64,000 bases of DNA from Oryzias latipes (Eukaryota > Chordata > Actinopteri > Beloniformes > Adrianichthyidae): the NCBI RefSeq assembly GCF_002234675.1, contig NC_019866.2:21480802-21544801 (forward strand), read 5' to 3'. How positions within the stretch are numbered: position 1 is the stretch's first letter; each line of letters starts with the position of its first letter. The translations under genes and the position numbers were made by a program. The notes beneath the pieces were generated by a model that saw nothing but the letters and a program-made list of their open reading frames with translations, did not search any database and was not told where the DNA came from. This document shows, piece by piece, positions 46,587-58,740 of the stretch.

Positions 46587-47093
46587 TGTTAGGAATAGTT
46601 AGGAACTGCCTTTAACTCTTATTACACTAATGGTTTAAACTTAATTCACTGAGCATGTATTGTCATCTCAAAATTATATTGCATCCTAAGACAGCACAAC
46701 CAAGCTATTGTCCTCACAGTTTCTTCTCATCCTCCCTTTTTCTGTGAATGTTTTCTGCTGAGCGGGCCTCAGACTTATCTTCACTTTAGCCTTGGAGCTT
46801 CCCTCCAGCAGTAACCTGTGGGCGTGATTTTCACACGAAGATCCTCAGACCATCTTCTGAATATGCAAATGCAGGGTTTTTATACCAAAGCCCATCCCTG
46901 AGCTCGTTGGTTCGGACTTTGAATGTACCATGTACTTCTGTCTGTCCCCTTCGTGTTTGTGCGAAGTAAAACCTCCACAAAAGCTAAGTAACTGTCTCTG
47001 AGTCATTATTCATTATTTCTGTGTGCTGGAAACTGACGGGGTAACGAACTAAAATTTTATACAGTCCTTTCTAGAAAATCCAGTTTCCTCACA
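46587..47093. repeat. 5' LTR
   Basis: Starts TGTTAGGAATAG and ends TTTCCTCACA; paired with 50313-50819. Confidence 0.92.
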
Positions 47094-50000
47094 TTTGGTC
47101 CTTTCGAGCTGGCCGGCGCGCGCCCTGGACATCGCTGGAACCCCTGGGGGGGGGGTTGCCCGAAAACCATGCATGGTCTGAGATCACAGTCTCAGTATTG
47201 ACACATCCGCCTTCAGGATCAGCGGCCCTCGCCCTTTGGATCCGGCGATGCCCCCGACGTCGTGTCGGACCCTCATCAAATAACGGGGTTCATTGCTTGA
47301 AGTGAGTACGCCACACAGAAAGTCTGTCCTCTCTTTACTTGCTAAGGTTTTATGTTGACTGTGTCTGTGTCTTGTGTGTGGGCGCATCATCTTTTGGGGA
47401 AGAACAGAGAGAACCGCGTGCAGTAACAGTGCTGCGCGTGCACGCTGACCACAGGAGCGCTTGCGGTCAGCCTGCTGCGGGTGCATGTGTCCTCCTTCAC
47501 GGGTGATGACAGGGAGAAGTGTGTAGCTTAGGAACAGATTCGGTTACGTCGCAGGCTGTGTGCGCGACTTAGGGAAAGGTTCGGTTGAAACGCGTCGATG
47601 ACTGTGTGTTCCGACGCAGGGAAAGGTTCGGTTGAAACGCGTCGATGACTCTGTGAACCGACGTTTGGGAATAAACGAAGCTCCGGGGAATTCATGTGTG
47701 TGTAACGTTTTTTATGTCTCTGTCTGTGTCTGACTGTGCTTTCTGCGACGGCTTCTGTGGGGTGTGCTCGCTTTTATTAATGCCTCATGATTGCTTTGTT
47801 TAATGCCTCGTTCTAAAACAAAATAGTGACTCAGTTGACAAATAATTAGGTTTCTTTTCTGATTCTCCAAGCTTTTTCTGCTGATTAGATTCAGCGCTGG
47901 AGAATCCATAAAACGGGTTACATGGGTGGGGCTCATTCACAAAATCTCACTAAAAAGAAAGACGGCACATTGATCAGGTCCAGAAAACTTTTCATACAGT
48001 TTGGAAGTATGTGGAAAGTCAGGAGCAGACATTAATCAAGTATTTGGATAAATGGGTTAAAGATTATGGATTTCATAGAAAGTTAAGCAGATCAGAGTGC
48101 AGGACAGAGCAGTAGGAGGGGGAACAGCTTCATAGATCAGAGTGCGCGTGCCTCTGATCTGCAGACAGGCTGATGAGGACTCGCAGAAAGGAGGGGTGAT
48201 TTCTCCGTTGTAAGCAGATATAACAGCTTTCTCTGCTCTCCGAATAATGATAGGATGTGTTTTACTGTGTTTTACTGTGTTTTACTGTGTATTTTAGTGT
48301 GTATTTTAATGTTTAGGACATGGACTAAGGTAGATGTTCAGAAAAAAGCTATAGACATTATCATTTCTTACAAAGCAGTAGTGGATCATTTTGTGCAGGA
48401 CACACCTCCCTCATGAATAAACATGCCGATTTCTCTTTTTTAGTTCACTTTCCCCTGTTCATAAAAAGTTTGATTGCAGCCTTCTGACCCCACTTCTCAG
48501 GTCCCTGCATTTTTTCTGCTTGTAAATCAGGATTGACCCCTTAAAAGCATTCCTAAGGATCTCTGGTTCACTAACTCATCCTTACATTTTTTTTTAATGG
48601 ACATGTCTGCTAATCTTTCTAAGTTTCAACTCTCAGGACAATAAGTGCGGTAAAACTAAACTCCAGCTGGCCCAAGCACAGGTTAAAATTTTCGGGACAT
48701 TTAGTTTCTGTTTCTAGCGAAATTATTTCTCTCCCTGGACCTCACCACCTTATGACCTGATCAGCCCCCCACCCTCACTCACTCGCTGTAAGCTGCAGCT
48801 GCTTGAGCGGCTGATAGTTGAAACAATGTCACCTGTGATTCTCTTGTGCGAATTCTCCAGAATCACATGCAGTATGCTCCACTCCCTTCCGTCCAAGCAT
48901 TAGCATTAGTCAAACTGTTATCAGCCTGTTCATGCTGCTGTTGAAATGAGACGCAGTTCTTGTCTGTTTCACTTTCGATGTGTTTTTTTTTCACAATTTT
49001 TATTTTTTAATTTTTATTTCTTTTATTTTTTTTTCCTGATTTTTTTTTTTTCTCTACTCTCATGCCTGGCTCTACTGACACCATTGATGATTTACATGAT
49101 TGTTTGAAGAAAGCTTTGAGAACAAAGGAACGCATTGAGTCTGCCTCCAGCTCTCTCCTCCCCACAGACTCTGAATCCCGACCAGAAGGCCCCTGTCGGT
49201 GACCTGCTTTACCCTGAAGACCATTTAACGGACTGATTGGTCACACCTGAGGTGGACAGGACCCTTCAAGGTTCTCCTCACCATGCCAACCGCAGTACAC
49301 ATTGCTGACTGACCCTCCTGGATTCACGTAAGCCACTGTAAATTGCTGAGAGCCTACAAGACTGACATTTTGAGACGCACCCCTGGTTGAAGTCCAACTA
49401 CGGAGCCGCCGCAGTGTGACACTACTCCTGGCGAGGGGCGCTCCCTGGTGTGTTTCCTCTAGCACTGCTCTCTTCCAGCTACAGTGAGCTTCGAACCAGC
49501 TAACATGGGTCCAGCTGTTGCTCGTGGTTTCATCTTGTACTTTTATTCCCTCTTCCTCTGGAGATCTCACTCACATCATCAGTGAGGTCAAGGCCCTTAA
49601 ATCACACATTTCTTCTCAGATGACTGATGCCTACTGGTCTGGGTCCCCACTTTATTGGTTTACTTCTGGTGGAGTGTACTGATAAAACTAGTCACTCCGC
49701 TTCTCTGTGTCTTGTTTTTATTTTTTATTTTCGTCACCTGTTTGATTCCATGTGTCAAATGAATGATCGCTGTCAGGCCGACTCTATCAGCATTATGCCT
49801 ACAATTAACCTGATTCGCATCCGCTCGTGGTTGAAACTGGTCTTTACAGATTTATTTTATTGTTTTTCTTTTGTTTGATTTGATTTTCTTTATTTTTCTT
49901 TATTTCTTAATTTGTTTCTTGTTCTATGTAACTTTAATTAATGATTTTGTGCCGAGGTTTGGACTGGTGATGCATGCGTATCCTAACGGATGACTGCTGA

Positions 50001-50312
50001 AGGGCACAGAGTCGTTGATGAGTTTTGCCCTCCCTGACTGCTCAATGAAAGTTTCACACAGATGGTATAAGTTTAGCCCTGGAGGTTTTCGCATCAACAC
50101 TCATGTATCACCTACCACCTCTGATGTGCTCATTTATTCACGTTGATTTTATGTTTTCTTTTGTATTTACATGTACCTCTAAACTTTTGTTTTCGATGCA
50201 GAGCCGATATGCTGCCTATACTGAAAATATTTGTGAAATGGTATTTGGTTGATGATGACAGGAGTTCTGCTGTCTTTACACATATAATTTTGATATGACA
50301 AACAGGGGGGTA

Positions 50313-50819
50313 TGTTAGGAATAGTTAGGAACTGCCTTTAACTTTTATTACACTAATGGTTTAAACTTAATTCACTGAGCATGTATTGTCATCTCAAAAT
50401 TATATTGCATCCTAAGACAGCACAACCAAGCTATTGTCCTCACAGTTTCTTCTCATCCTCCCTTTTTCTGTGCATGTTATCTGCTGACCAGGCCTCAGAC
50501 TTATCTTCACTTTAGCCTTGGAGCTTCCCTCCAGCAGTAACCTGTGGGCGTGATTTTCACACGAAGATCCTCAGACCATCTTCTGAATATGCAAATGCAG
50601 GGTTTTTATACCAAAGCCCATCCCTGAGCTCGTTGGTTCGGACTTTGAATGTACCATGTACTTCTGTCTGTCCCCTTCGTGTTTGTGCGAAGTAAAACCT
50701 CCACAAAAGATAAGTAACTGTCTCTGAGTCATTATTCATTATTTCTGTGTGCTGGAAACTGACGGGGTAACGAACTAAAATTTTATACAGTCCTTTCTAG
50801 AAAATCCAGTTTCCTCACA
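50313..50819. repeat. 3' LTR
   Basis: Same length as the 5' LTR, with scattered differences such as tgtgcatgttatc against tgtgaatgttttc. Confidence 0.92.
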
Positions 50820-51704
50820 GGTTCTCATTTATAAATGACAAACAAATTAAATGTACTGATTTTAAAATTATGAACATACAAAATAATAGGTAAAGAAGTG
50901 TATAAATGCTTATATTTCCATTTATACTGAAATTAGTGTTCACATTAATTATTTATAAATGGGTACAATTATTTTTTTATTTGTATTTGGCAGTTTTGGT
51001 TTTACATAATGATGATGTTTTTCACAGTTTCTTCTGCTCTCAAAAAGTATCAAATAGTGCTGGAGGTTGTGCAGCGTCCACATCCCAAGATGTTCCTGAC
51101 ATCACTGAAGACGTCATCTCAGGTCATTTTAACCGCATGTAAATTAATTAAAACAACAGTTTCTGCATAACCCCTTTTTCATAAACAGCAGCTGAAGAGT
51201 ATGGAATCCCGAGTTGTTCATATTTAAATAAATAAATATGATCTTGTGCAAATACACAATCAAACAATAAATCTCTCATAAATATATAAAAGGATCATGA
51301 AATTGTGAAAAAACCTGCACATAGATTTTAAATGAGCCACTAAACTATTATTAGTATTCTGCTGTAGTTATTTTATTAGCTTTATCATTGATTATTGTAC
51401 AATAATGATTCTTGTTTTTTATCTGCAGAAGAAACTCCTGTCACCACATCTACTGTTGAAATGGACAACGTTGATGCTGCTGCTGGTATGTTCAAATCCA
51501 CCCAATATGGAACCTAAATCAAACTAATTGTTTCATTACTACTTGAAAAATAGTCATACATTTGCACACACACACAGTGAAGGCACTTCTTTCCAACATT
51601 CTGCTACCAGCATCACAGCAACTGTTCTGTAGATTTGATTGGACTGTTGGACTGATTGGACTTTTCACTGTTTGCTGTTGAAGTTCTGTCTCTGATGTTC
51701 CAGA

Positions 51705-51886
51705 GGCTCCAAGAGAGGCGTGTCTGGAAGAGGAACCAACTGGATCCAAAATTCCTCCAACCTCAAATCCAATTGGTCCAGCTGAATGGCCAACCGCACT
51801 CTCTGATCCAGTAAGAATGGATTTGGTGCAAAGAGGTCCTTTTCATACTGATAAAGACTTTGACTTTCCAGAAACCCCCTCATTGA
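51705..51886 (+). pseudogene. TTF-type finger region of hAT (ZMYM1-like) protein
   Basis: After an acceptor (ctgatgttccag) the reading EAPREACLEEEPTGS then PIGPAEWPTALSDPVRMDLV and QRGPFHTDKDFDFPE follows the D-P-A-x-W-P...L-V-x-x-G-P pattern that opens the TTF zinc finger of ZMYM1-like hAT transposases. It ends at a stop shortly after. Confidence 0.55.
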
Positions 51887-52379
51887 GCTGCTGTGTTCTT
51901 TATTTTGGATTGTTTCATCGTTATTTGATTTTCTATTAAGTTGCTGTTTTTAATAAGTTGGAGTTTTGGGAATGTCATTTGCTAAGTGCCTAATGTTACA
52001 TTAAAAAAAAATATATACATTTGTCATTCATGTTTTTTTTTTTTCACTTTTAAAATTGGTTTTCCAACACTAAATGTGCATCCAACATTCAGTCAGTATA
52101 CTGTGTTCAATTCTTCAGCAGCAACAATAATCCATTCACAAAATCTATTAATAGAGAGATCTCAGTTATATTACAACAACAGTTGCGTTTTGTTGGTGCT
52201 GCTGATCAGTTGGAGGGCCCACAAATAAAATTTCGCTTAGGGCCCCCGGAAGACCAGGGCCGGCCCTGATGTTCAGTAATAATGTGGCATTAATTAAATG
52301 TTTCATGTGCTTCACTAAATTGAAGCCACTCTGAGAAGCAGTGGAGCAAAGTATAACCAAACAAATTTCTGTAGAGCAC

Positions 52380-53508
52380 ATAGCCAACTGAACGGTTGTA
52401 ACAAACTGAGCCGTGCTCCGTAAGAGAGGGAGAGACAGGAACTATCCCGAGACGCCTGGGACTCATGTGCAGATTATTTTAGAGTGACAGCAAATGCCAT
52501 GGCCTTCTCAGGTGAATCAAAGATCCTGGCCTCTCCGTGATGTAGGATTTTCAAGGTGGCAGGGTACAGCATAATGTATTTAGCGCCGATGTCCCGCAGA
52601 TGTTTTTTAACCTCGTCAAATCCTTTCCGCTTGCGCATGACAGCAGCTGACAGATCCTGGAAAAACATGATGCTTGACTCCTGAAATTTCACAGACCCAT
52701 TGTGTCTTGCTGCGTCCAGGACCCTCTGTTTGTCAACAAAGTTGGGAAACCTGATCAGGACGGGGCGAGGTCGCTGATTCGGGCCCGGCTTGGGAGCGAG
52801 GGTGCGATGCGCCCTTTCAATTTTAACAGGGCCGTTTTTGGCTTCCATCCCGAGCAGGCTCGGGATCCAGGTTTCGAAAAACCTTGTTGGGTTACCTCCC
52901 TCCGCCTCTTCTGCTAAGCCGATAATTCGTATATTCATATGTTCTCCTGCCTCTGTTCTCCAGATCATCCACATGCTCTGTCATAGCCTGTATTTGGCTT
53001 TCCAGCGCCTTGATCTGTTTTATGACCGCGTCGGTAATGTGTTCCGTCGCCGAGATCCGAACCTCCATTTCGGTAGTTCGTTCTTCGATTTCCTTCAGCT
53101 GTTGAGAATGGGTCTCCAGCAACCTTGAAAGTGGGCACAGCCTCTCGTCCAACACATTAGTTATGTTTGCAGTTATTACTCGTATGGTTTGACGAAAAGC
53201 CGGGTCCAGAGCACTCTCTGCGTCATTTAGTACCTGTTGCTCCTCGGCTATCGAAGGCTGGCCGGGCAAGCTAGCAGTGACTTCGGGCTTGCTCGTCTTA
53301 GCCGATTTTCTACTCTCTTTCGGTGGCATCTTGTCCTGGCACTTCAAAAAATACTCATCAATGCTCACAATAAAACACCAGTTTTTCGTTATTTTTCCTT
53401 AAAAAGGATGTAGATGACAGATTTAGTGGGGTTATGCTGAAAAAGACAGTGAAGTGGTGCGGAGCTAAGAGAAAATCAACCCTTCTACGCTGCCATCTTG
53501 AGTCCCCC
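52380..53508 (-). pseudogene. L1-type LINE ORF1 (RNA-binding protein), frameshifted
   Basis: Minus strand. A 5' end with ggactcaagatggcagcgta leads into MSIDEYFLKCQDKMPPKES and a long coiled coil (LKEIEERTTEMEVRISATEH). The L1 ORF1 RRM-like and C-terminal domains follow (RIIGLAEEAEGG, KIERAHRTLAPKPG, RPRPVLIRFPNFVDKQ and KHLRDIGAKYIMLYPATLKI). A frameshift near 52920-52990 separates the two halves. ORF2 is absent. In L1 elements this protein binds LINE RNA as a trimer. Confidence 0.85.
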
Positions 53509-54410
53509 CCCATCTAGAGCATTCTTAACGCAGTTATTAGAAAGGGTGCCAAAGAAAATGGTTATCCTAAATATTTTATTTATGATGAAAGGGAAAGTTA
53601 CAAGATGGAGGATGTGGCTGAAAGCTTTAACCAGTATTTTGTAAATGTTGGACCAGAATTAGCAAAAACACTCTCTGATTCAGGACCATCTGGATACCAG
53701 TACCATGAACTAATCAGTCGGAATCCCAGTTCAATGTTTCTCAGTTGTGTCACAGAAAAGGAAATATTAGACTAAGGAAAAAAGATGAGTAACAAACATT
53801 CAACTGATGTCAATGACATTGACATGGCTTTATTGAAAAAAGTGATTGATGGTATTTTGAAACCACTCTTGTTCATCTGTAACTTATCTTTTCAGTCAGG
53901 TTCCTTTCCAAACATCATGGAAATAACCAAAGTCATACCGCTGTATAAAACTGGGAACAAGCACCACTTCACAAACTACAGACCCATATCCTTATTACCT
54001 CAGTTATCCAAAATATTGGAAAAACTTTTTGAATCTAGATTGGATGCATTTATGGAAAAGCACAAACTTCTTAGTGACAGTCAATACGGATTCAGAGCAA
54101 ACAGATCAACGTCATTGGCAATCATAGACTTTATAGAGCAAATCACAAATGCAATTGATCAGAAAAGATATCTTGCTGGAATTTTTATTGACCTAAAGAA
54201 GGCTTTTGATACTATTAATCATGATACATTACTGAATAAATTAGAACATATGGTATTAGAGGGATAGTGTTAGATTGGATCAGAAGCTACTTGAGTATGA
54301 GAAAGCAGTTTGTGAAGCTTGGAGATGTTTGTTCAGGATGTTTGGACATTGCTTGTGGTGTCCCATAGGGGTCAGTGTTGGGCCCCAAGTTATTCATTCT
54401 GTATATCAAT

Positions 54411-55551
54411 AGCCGCGGTTTCATGGGCAGAATATCTTGATCGGATCAATGGTCGGGTTAAAATTCACCCATGCACATGGGCACACAAAACCTTTTTCTG
54501 ATTAGAACAAATGTTCCCATGGCTCACACTTTCATTCGGAATGAATCATCTGGGCATGCAAAGTTGTGTAAAATCACCCGGATGCGAAACTAGGTCCCGT
54601 TGTAAACAAACCACTGCCACAGAGAGACAGCATGTGCTGCAGCTCCGTAATACGAGACGACCTTCCAAACGAGCTTTTATTAATGTCATGAATATTATGA
54701 AGTGCCTGTTCGCTCATCGTTATATTTAATCCGTGTGATCAGTGCTGTTTTATGAATGAAACAGAGCTGGAAGAAGGCTTAGGACAGGCTAACACGGGCT
54801 AACAACATTAGCCTTGATGGACACAAAATCCAGGACCGTGCGAGAAACGCAGCAATTTGCATCTTAGCGCACATAAATGTATGGAAATAACATCAGCCTT
54901 TATTTTGTCGGGACACAAATGGAAACACAAATCCACTTGACACCACGCGACATTTATTTCTGCTCTGAAAAGTTCACACAGGCCGCCCCAAAGCCACTCT
55001 GTGAGCTGGCGGCCCGAGCTCTGTTCGAACACGGTTCCTCCTGAGTCCTGCAGCCGCTAACCCAGAGCGGCGGGGCGGCTCGCAGTCTGGATTCTCCCAC
55101 ACATAACAAAACGCACACGTAACAAAGCATCCTCCCCCCTCGGAAACAAAATTATTAATCCAGCTCCTCTGTTCACTCAGGTGCCAGTGGACTGCGTGAG
55201 CGTCGGGGGGCACGAAGCGCTCCTTCCCTGCATCTCCTTCGTGAAGGGTGAAAGAGAGGGGAGAGCCAGCGGGGTGAGAGCGGAGCGGCGCTTTTCACGG
55301 GGCGTCCGCAGAGCCACACACCATCTATGCATGACGTAACCCAGAGCAATAGTGACACACGATCGGAATGACCGTTTACATGCTCCACGATCGGATAAAC
55401 GATCGGTATAACCCACCTATCTCGATCGGAAAGAAATTCTGATCCGAATGAGTCTGATCAGGGCAGAGTATTCCAAACGGCGCGTTTACTTGAAGCATTT
55501 TCTTTCCGATCAGGCGTTCTTTCCGATTACTTTTGCCCATGTAAACACGGC
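54411..55551. mobile_element. MITE with ccgtgtttacatgggca-type ends
   Basis: The left end is gccgcggtttcatgggca and the right end is tgcccatgtaaacacggc, flanked by TA. Tandem ngatcgga motifs lie near both ends and the centre is GC-rich. A related interior (tgcctgttcgctcatc...taatccgtg) occurs at 29,870-29,940 and 44,440-44,520, so a relative sits in the segmental duplicates. Confidence 0.7.
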
Positions 55552-56847
55552 TAGTGATATATGCAAAGTATCTACAATATTTAAAATAGTTCTATTTGCA
55601 GACGATAAAAATATTTTCGGTGATGGTGATGACTTAAACAAACTGTTGGAAGATGTAACTAAAGAGATCAAAAAGTTGAAAATATGGTTTAATATTAATA
55701 ATTTATCACTGAATTTGAGCAAAACAAAAATTATGTTGTTTGGTAACTGTAAAAAAAGCATGCACATTGATGTAACGATTGAGGGGGTAGAACTTGAAAG
55801 AATATATGAATGTAAATTCCTTGGTGTTGTAATTGATGATAAATTAAGTTGGAATCCACATATCAAATACATACAATCAAAATTGTCTAAAAGCATATCA
55901 GTGCTAAATAAAGCAAATTTTGTACTAAATTATAAATCCCTTTATATTCTATACTGTTCCCTGGTGCTACCGTATCTAAACTACTGTGTGGAGGTATGGG
56001 GAAACAATTATAAAACATCATTACATTCACTGTTAATTCTTCAAAAGAGGGCAATACGAATCATACATAACATGGGTTATCTGGATCATACACATGCATT
56101 ATTCCTACAATCAAAATTATTGAAACTTACAGATCTAAAGGAGCTGCGTACAGCATTAATCACGTTCAAAGCCACATACAGCATACTACCAGCAAATATA
56201 CAAAAATTATTCATGAAAAGAGAGGGAGAGTACAGTTTGAGAAGAAAACAAAATTTTTACGTACACAAAGCACGCACAAATAGAAGATGTTTCAGTGTTT
56301 CTATTTGTGGAGCAAAACTGTGGAACAGTGTAGAAGATGAAATAAAGCAATGTCCAAACATAAAACTGTTTAAAATAAGATGTAAAAATATGATTTTAAA
56401 ACGATATTCAAATATATCGGATGGATATTAGATGTATATATGTATGTAAGTATACATATGTAAAAATACGTATGTGTAAATTATTCTTATCTTAATATAC
56501 GCATAGTATTTTTCAATAGTAATTCATGCTCAGTATTTAGGACAGTACTCTGTGAAAACTATTATTCCTTATAAAACATTGTATATAAATAAAGAAGCTG
56601 CTTGCTAATATAATTAATATTAATGAGGAATAGGAGGTGAGTTTATATAAGTTTATACTTCTTCTCACTCCTTTTCAAATATGTATAATTGTTTAATTGT
56701 TTGTAATATGTGTTCATATATGGAAGAAAAAAAAATTCTGTTTGTCTTTATAACGGTTCTTGAGCGTGAACGTTTTCTATTCTCTTTTTTTAATTATGTG
56801 TGTTCTTTCTTTTTGTTTTGTTTTTTAATACATATATTCGAAATAAA

Positions 56848-56873
56848 CTTGTTTCCATTCCATTCCATTCCAT
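56848..56873. repeat. (ATTCC)n tail of the LINE
   Basis: Short tandem attcc units at the 3' terminus, usual for LINEs of the Rex/CR1 type. Confidence 0.85.
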
Positions 56874-57135
56874 GTCTAAAATACATGTGTTGTTGTGGGA
56901 TCAGCTGATGATGTCTGATGTGGGAACCGCGGTCATTCATCACCTAAACCTTTATCTAACCACTGCAGTGTGAAGTACAGTTAACCAAGGCTCTGGTGAT
57001 TTTCAAAATCTTGATGACATCACACACACAGCAAAGGGCCATGATACTTTTCCTGTTTTTGTGACATCAGATAGTTTTTTGATGGCATCATACGCACTCA
57101 TTCTGGTTTTGATGACATCATTTGACATCATTTGA

Positions 57136-57597
57136 CATGCATCCCAACTCAAGAAACATTGTCAACGAAGACAGTTTATACATGTTCTGATTGCAAGAGA
57201 AGCTAAAAGATACGGAAGAGACTCAAAAGATAAAGGGCAAACGAGAGACAACACAACACATTCAATTCAATTCAAAGACAAAGAGATACTCATTCAGAAA
57301 GAAAAAATGCTTTTTCGATCTTATGATCTTGAAATTCAAAGAATACAGGACCAATTTCATCAAATTAATCATTTCAACTCTGAAATAATTCAAGAGCTAA
57401 GAACACAGAACCATTTACTTTGGGAACAACTTGAAGAAGAAAGAAAACAGAACGCTTTACTTAGGGAAGAACTTCTCAGAAAGAACTCTTCCCAACCAGA
57501 AGAAACATCTACATTTGCTGAAGTGATGTACAGTGTAGCTGTAGGCTGTGTATCTGCTTGCATTGTGATTGCAGCATACGAGATGTTTTCACAGTGA
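57136..57597 (+). CDS. Coiled-coil protein with C-terminal membrane helix, identity unknown
   Basis: A 153-codon stretch is open from just after a TGA at 57133 to the stop at 57595-57597; the first ATG in it is at 57307. The product would begin MLFRSYDLEIQRIQDQFHQ, continue as a charged coiled coil (LRTQNHLLWEQLEEERKQNA and LLREELLRKN), and end with a hydrophobic segment (VMYSVAVGCVSACIVIAAY) and EMFSQ. The part before the ATG also looks like protein (FIHVLIAREAKRYGRDSKDK), so this may be a 3' exon with its start elsewhere. A polyadenylation signal (aataaa, about 57716) follows. It would be a tail-anchored membrane protein. I do not recognise the family. Confidence 0.45.
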   Translation, partial: HASQLKKHCQRRQFIHVLIAREAKRYGRDSKDKGQTRDNTTHSIQFKDKEILIQKEKMLFRSYDLEIQRIQDQFHQINHFNSEIIQELRTQNHLLWEQLEEERKQNALLREELLRKNSSQPEETSTFAEVMYSVAVGCVSACIVIAAYEMFSQ

Positions 57598-57965
57598 CAG
57601 CTTAGAGAGGGATGTTTTTAGTTTAGTTATTCATTTTTTGTAGTTTATGAGTTTAGCTTTTTATCCCTGTAAGTTTGGGTATATATTCTTACGTTTTGAC
57701 TTTACTGTCATGAAAATAAAGCTTAGAAAAACAGGATTTTAATGAAACTTAACTGTGTCCCTTATTATTTTGTTTTTATTTATTTCTATTTATTTACTGA
57801 ATGAGTTTAGTTTTAGAGATTTAGAAACAGTAGGGTTTTGAAAGAGAACATGTTTTATTTAGTTACTAAGACAACATTTAGTAAGGCATATCTTTTCATT
57901 GTAGGTATTTTAGTTTTTCATTTTTTTGTAGTTTATCCAATAACTATCTTTGGGACAATCAGTTA

Positions 57966-58740
57966 ATTATGGCCCGCAGCAGTCATAGACTGCAAGGACC
58001 ATATTGTAACTGGTACGAGGGTCGAACACTCAAAAAGGTCCAAAACGTCAAAAAAACGCGTCAAAACGCCAAAAAATGGGGTCAAAAGTCGCCCAAAGCA
58101 CACAACGACACGACAATTGTGTAACACAACAAAAATAGACACACACACGCACAACACCCCTGCACAAACGACAAAATTGTAGTCGCAAAAATGACGACAA
58201 AAAGCCAAAAAAGCCCCAAAAAGCCCTCAAAGGAAGGGTTTAAAGCCAAAAAGACATGCCCAGCCTATAGTAAAAGACAGGCCGCATTGAAATACATGGG
58301 AAATCCTAACCGCAAAAACTTCTATATTGTTTCTGCTTCGTTTCATTATTATGGCCCGCAGCACTCACAGAGTGCAAGGACCATATTGTAACTGCTACGA
58401 GGGTCGAACACTCAAAAAGGTCCAAAACGTCAAAAAAACGCGTCAAAACACCAAAAAATGGGGTCAAAAGTCGCCCAAAGCACACAACGACACGACAATT
58501 GTGTAACGCAACAAAAATACACACACACACGCACAACACCATCGCACAAACGACAACGTTGTAATCGCAAAATGACGACAAAAACACAAAAAAGACCCAA
58601 AAAGCCCTCAAAAGACAGGTTTAAAGCCAAAAAGACATGCCCAGCCTATAGTAAAAGACAGGCCGCATTGAAATACATAGGAAATCCTAACCGCAAAAAC
58701 TTCTATATTGTTTTTGCTTCGTTTCATTATTCTTCTTCTT
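57966..58740. repeat. Tandem repeat, two units of about 385 bp
   Basis: Two units (from about 57969 and 58351) begin atggcccgcagc, share gtaactggtacgagggtcg and gtcaaaaaaacgcgtcaaaa, and end ttcgtttcattatt. They form the left edge of the large repeat array. Frames across them are low-complexity. Confidence 0.88.

Larger units (their letters stand above)
46587..50819. mobile_element. Complete LTR retrotransposon without coding capacity
   Basis: Two 507-bp LTRs (46587-47093 and 50313-50819), both TG...CA, are flanked by the 5-bp duplication ggttc (46582-46586 and 50820-50824). A likely primer-binding site (tggtcctttcgagctgg) follows the 5' LTR, and a polypurine tract (aaacaggggggta) precedes the 3' LTR. 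The 3.2 kb interior has no long frame, no protease, RT or integrase, and only a C/T-rich degenerate region near 48970-49600. It must have moved with proteins from a partner. The LTRs differ at only a handful of positions, so insertion was fairly recent. A solo LTR of the same family sits at 23754-24231. Confidence 0.9.
45714..52268 (+). mobile_element. ZMYM1-like hAT relic, split by an LTR retrotransposon
   Basis: The left end (atggccggccct...cgtagggccccc) and right end (gcttagggcccccggaag...agggccggccctg) form inverted termini typical of the fish hAT group whose transposase resembles ZMYM1. Exon-like pieces inside: 46077-46140 (ends before gtaagttt), about 51050-51121, 51429-51486 (EETPVTTSTVEMDNVDAAA) and 51705 onward (PIGPAEWPTALSDPVRMDLV), the TTF-type zinc-finger approach of these proteins. 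The catalytic domain is missing. The LTR element at 46587-50819 lies within it. Confidence 0.6.
53530..56875 (+). pseudogene. Rex-like LINE ORF2, interrupted by a MITE
   Basis: 53785-54267 encodes FTNYRPISLLPQLSKILEKL, YGFRANRSTSLAIIDFI and GIFIDLKKAFDTINHDTLLN. The next motif reads ACGVP followed by TAG and GSVLGP, so the RT GVPQG glutamine codon is a stop. A MITE (about 54411-55551) splits the gene. Coding resumes near 55560 with IVLFADDKNIF, FLGVVIDDKLSW and the C-terminal region to the stop at 56429-56431. The catalytic FADD is intact, and the 3' tail is an (attcc)n repeat at about 56848-56873. Inactive. Confidence 0.86.

Noticed and set aside
49241-49570. 109-residue minus-strand frame inside the LTR element
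   Set aside because: Wrong strand for gag or pol, no motif, and low-complexity pyrimidine-rich surroundings.
55177-55416. Overlapping Arg/Pro-rich minus-strand frames at 55.2-55.4 kb
   Set aside because: They fall in the GC-rich centre of a MITE and in several frames at once, with no coding signature.
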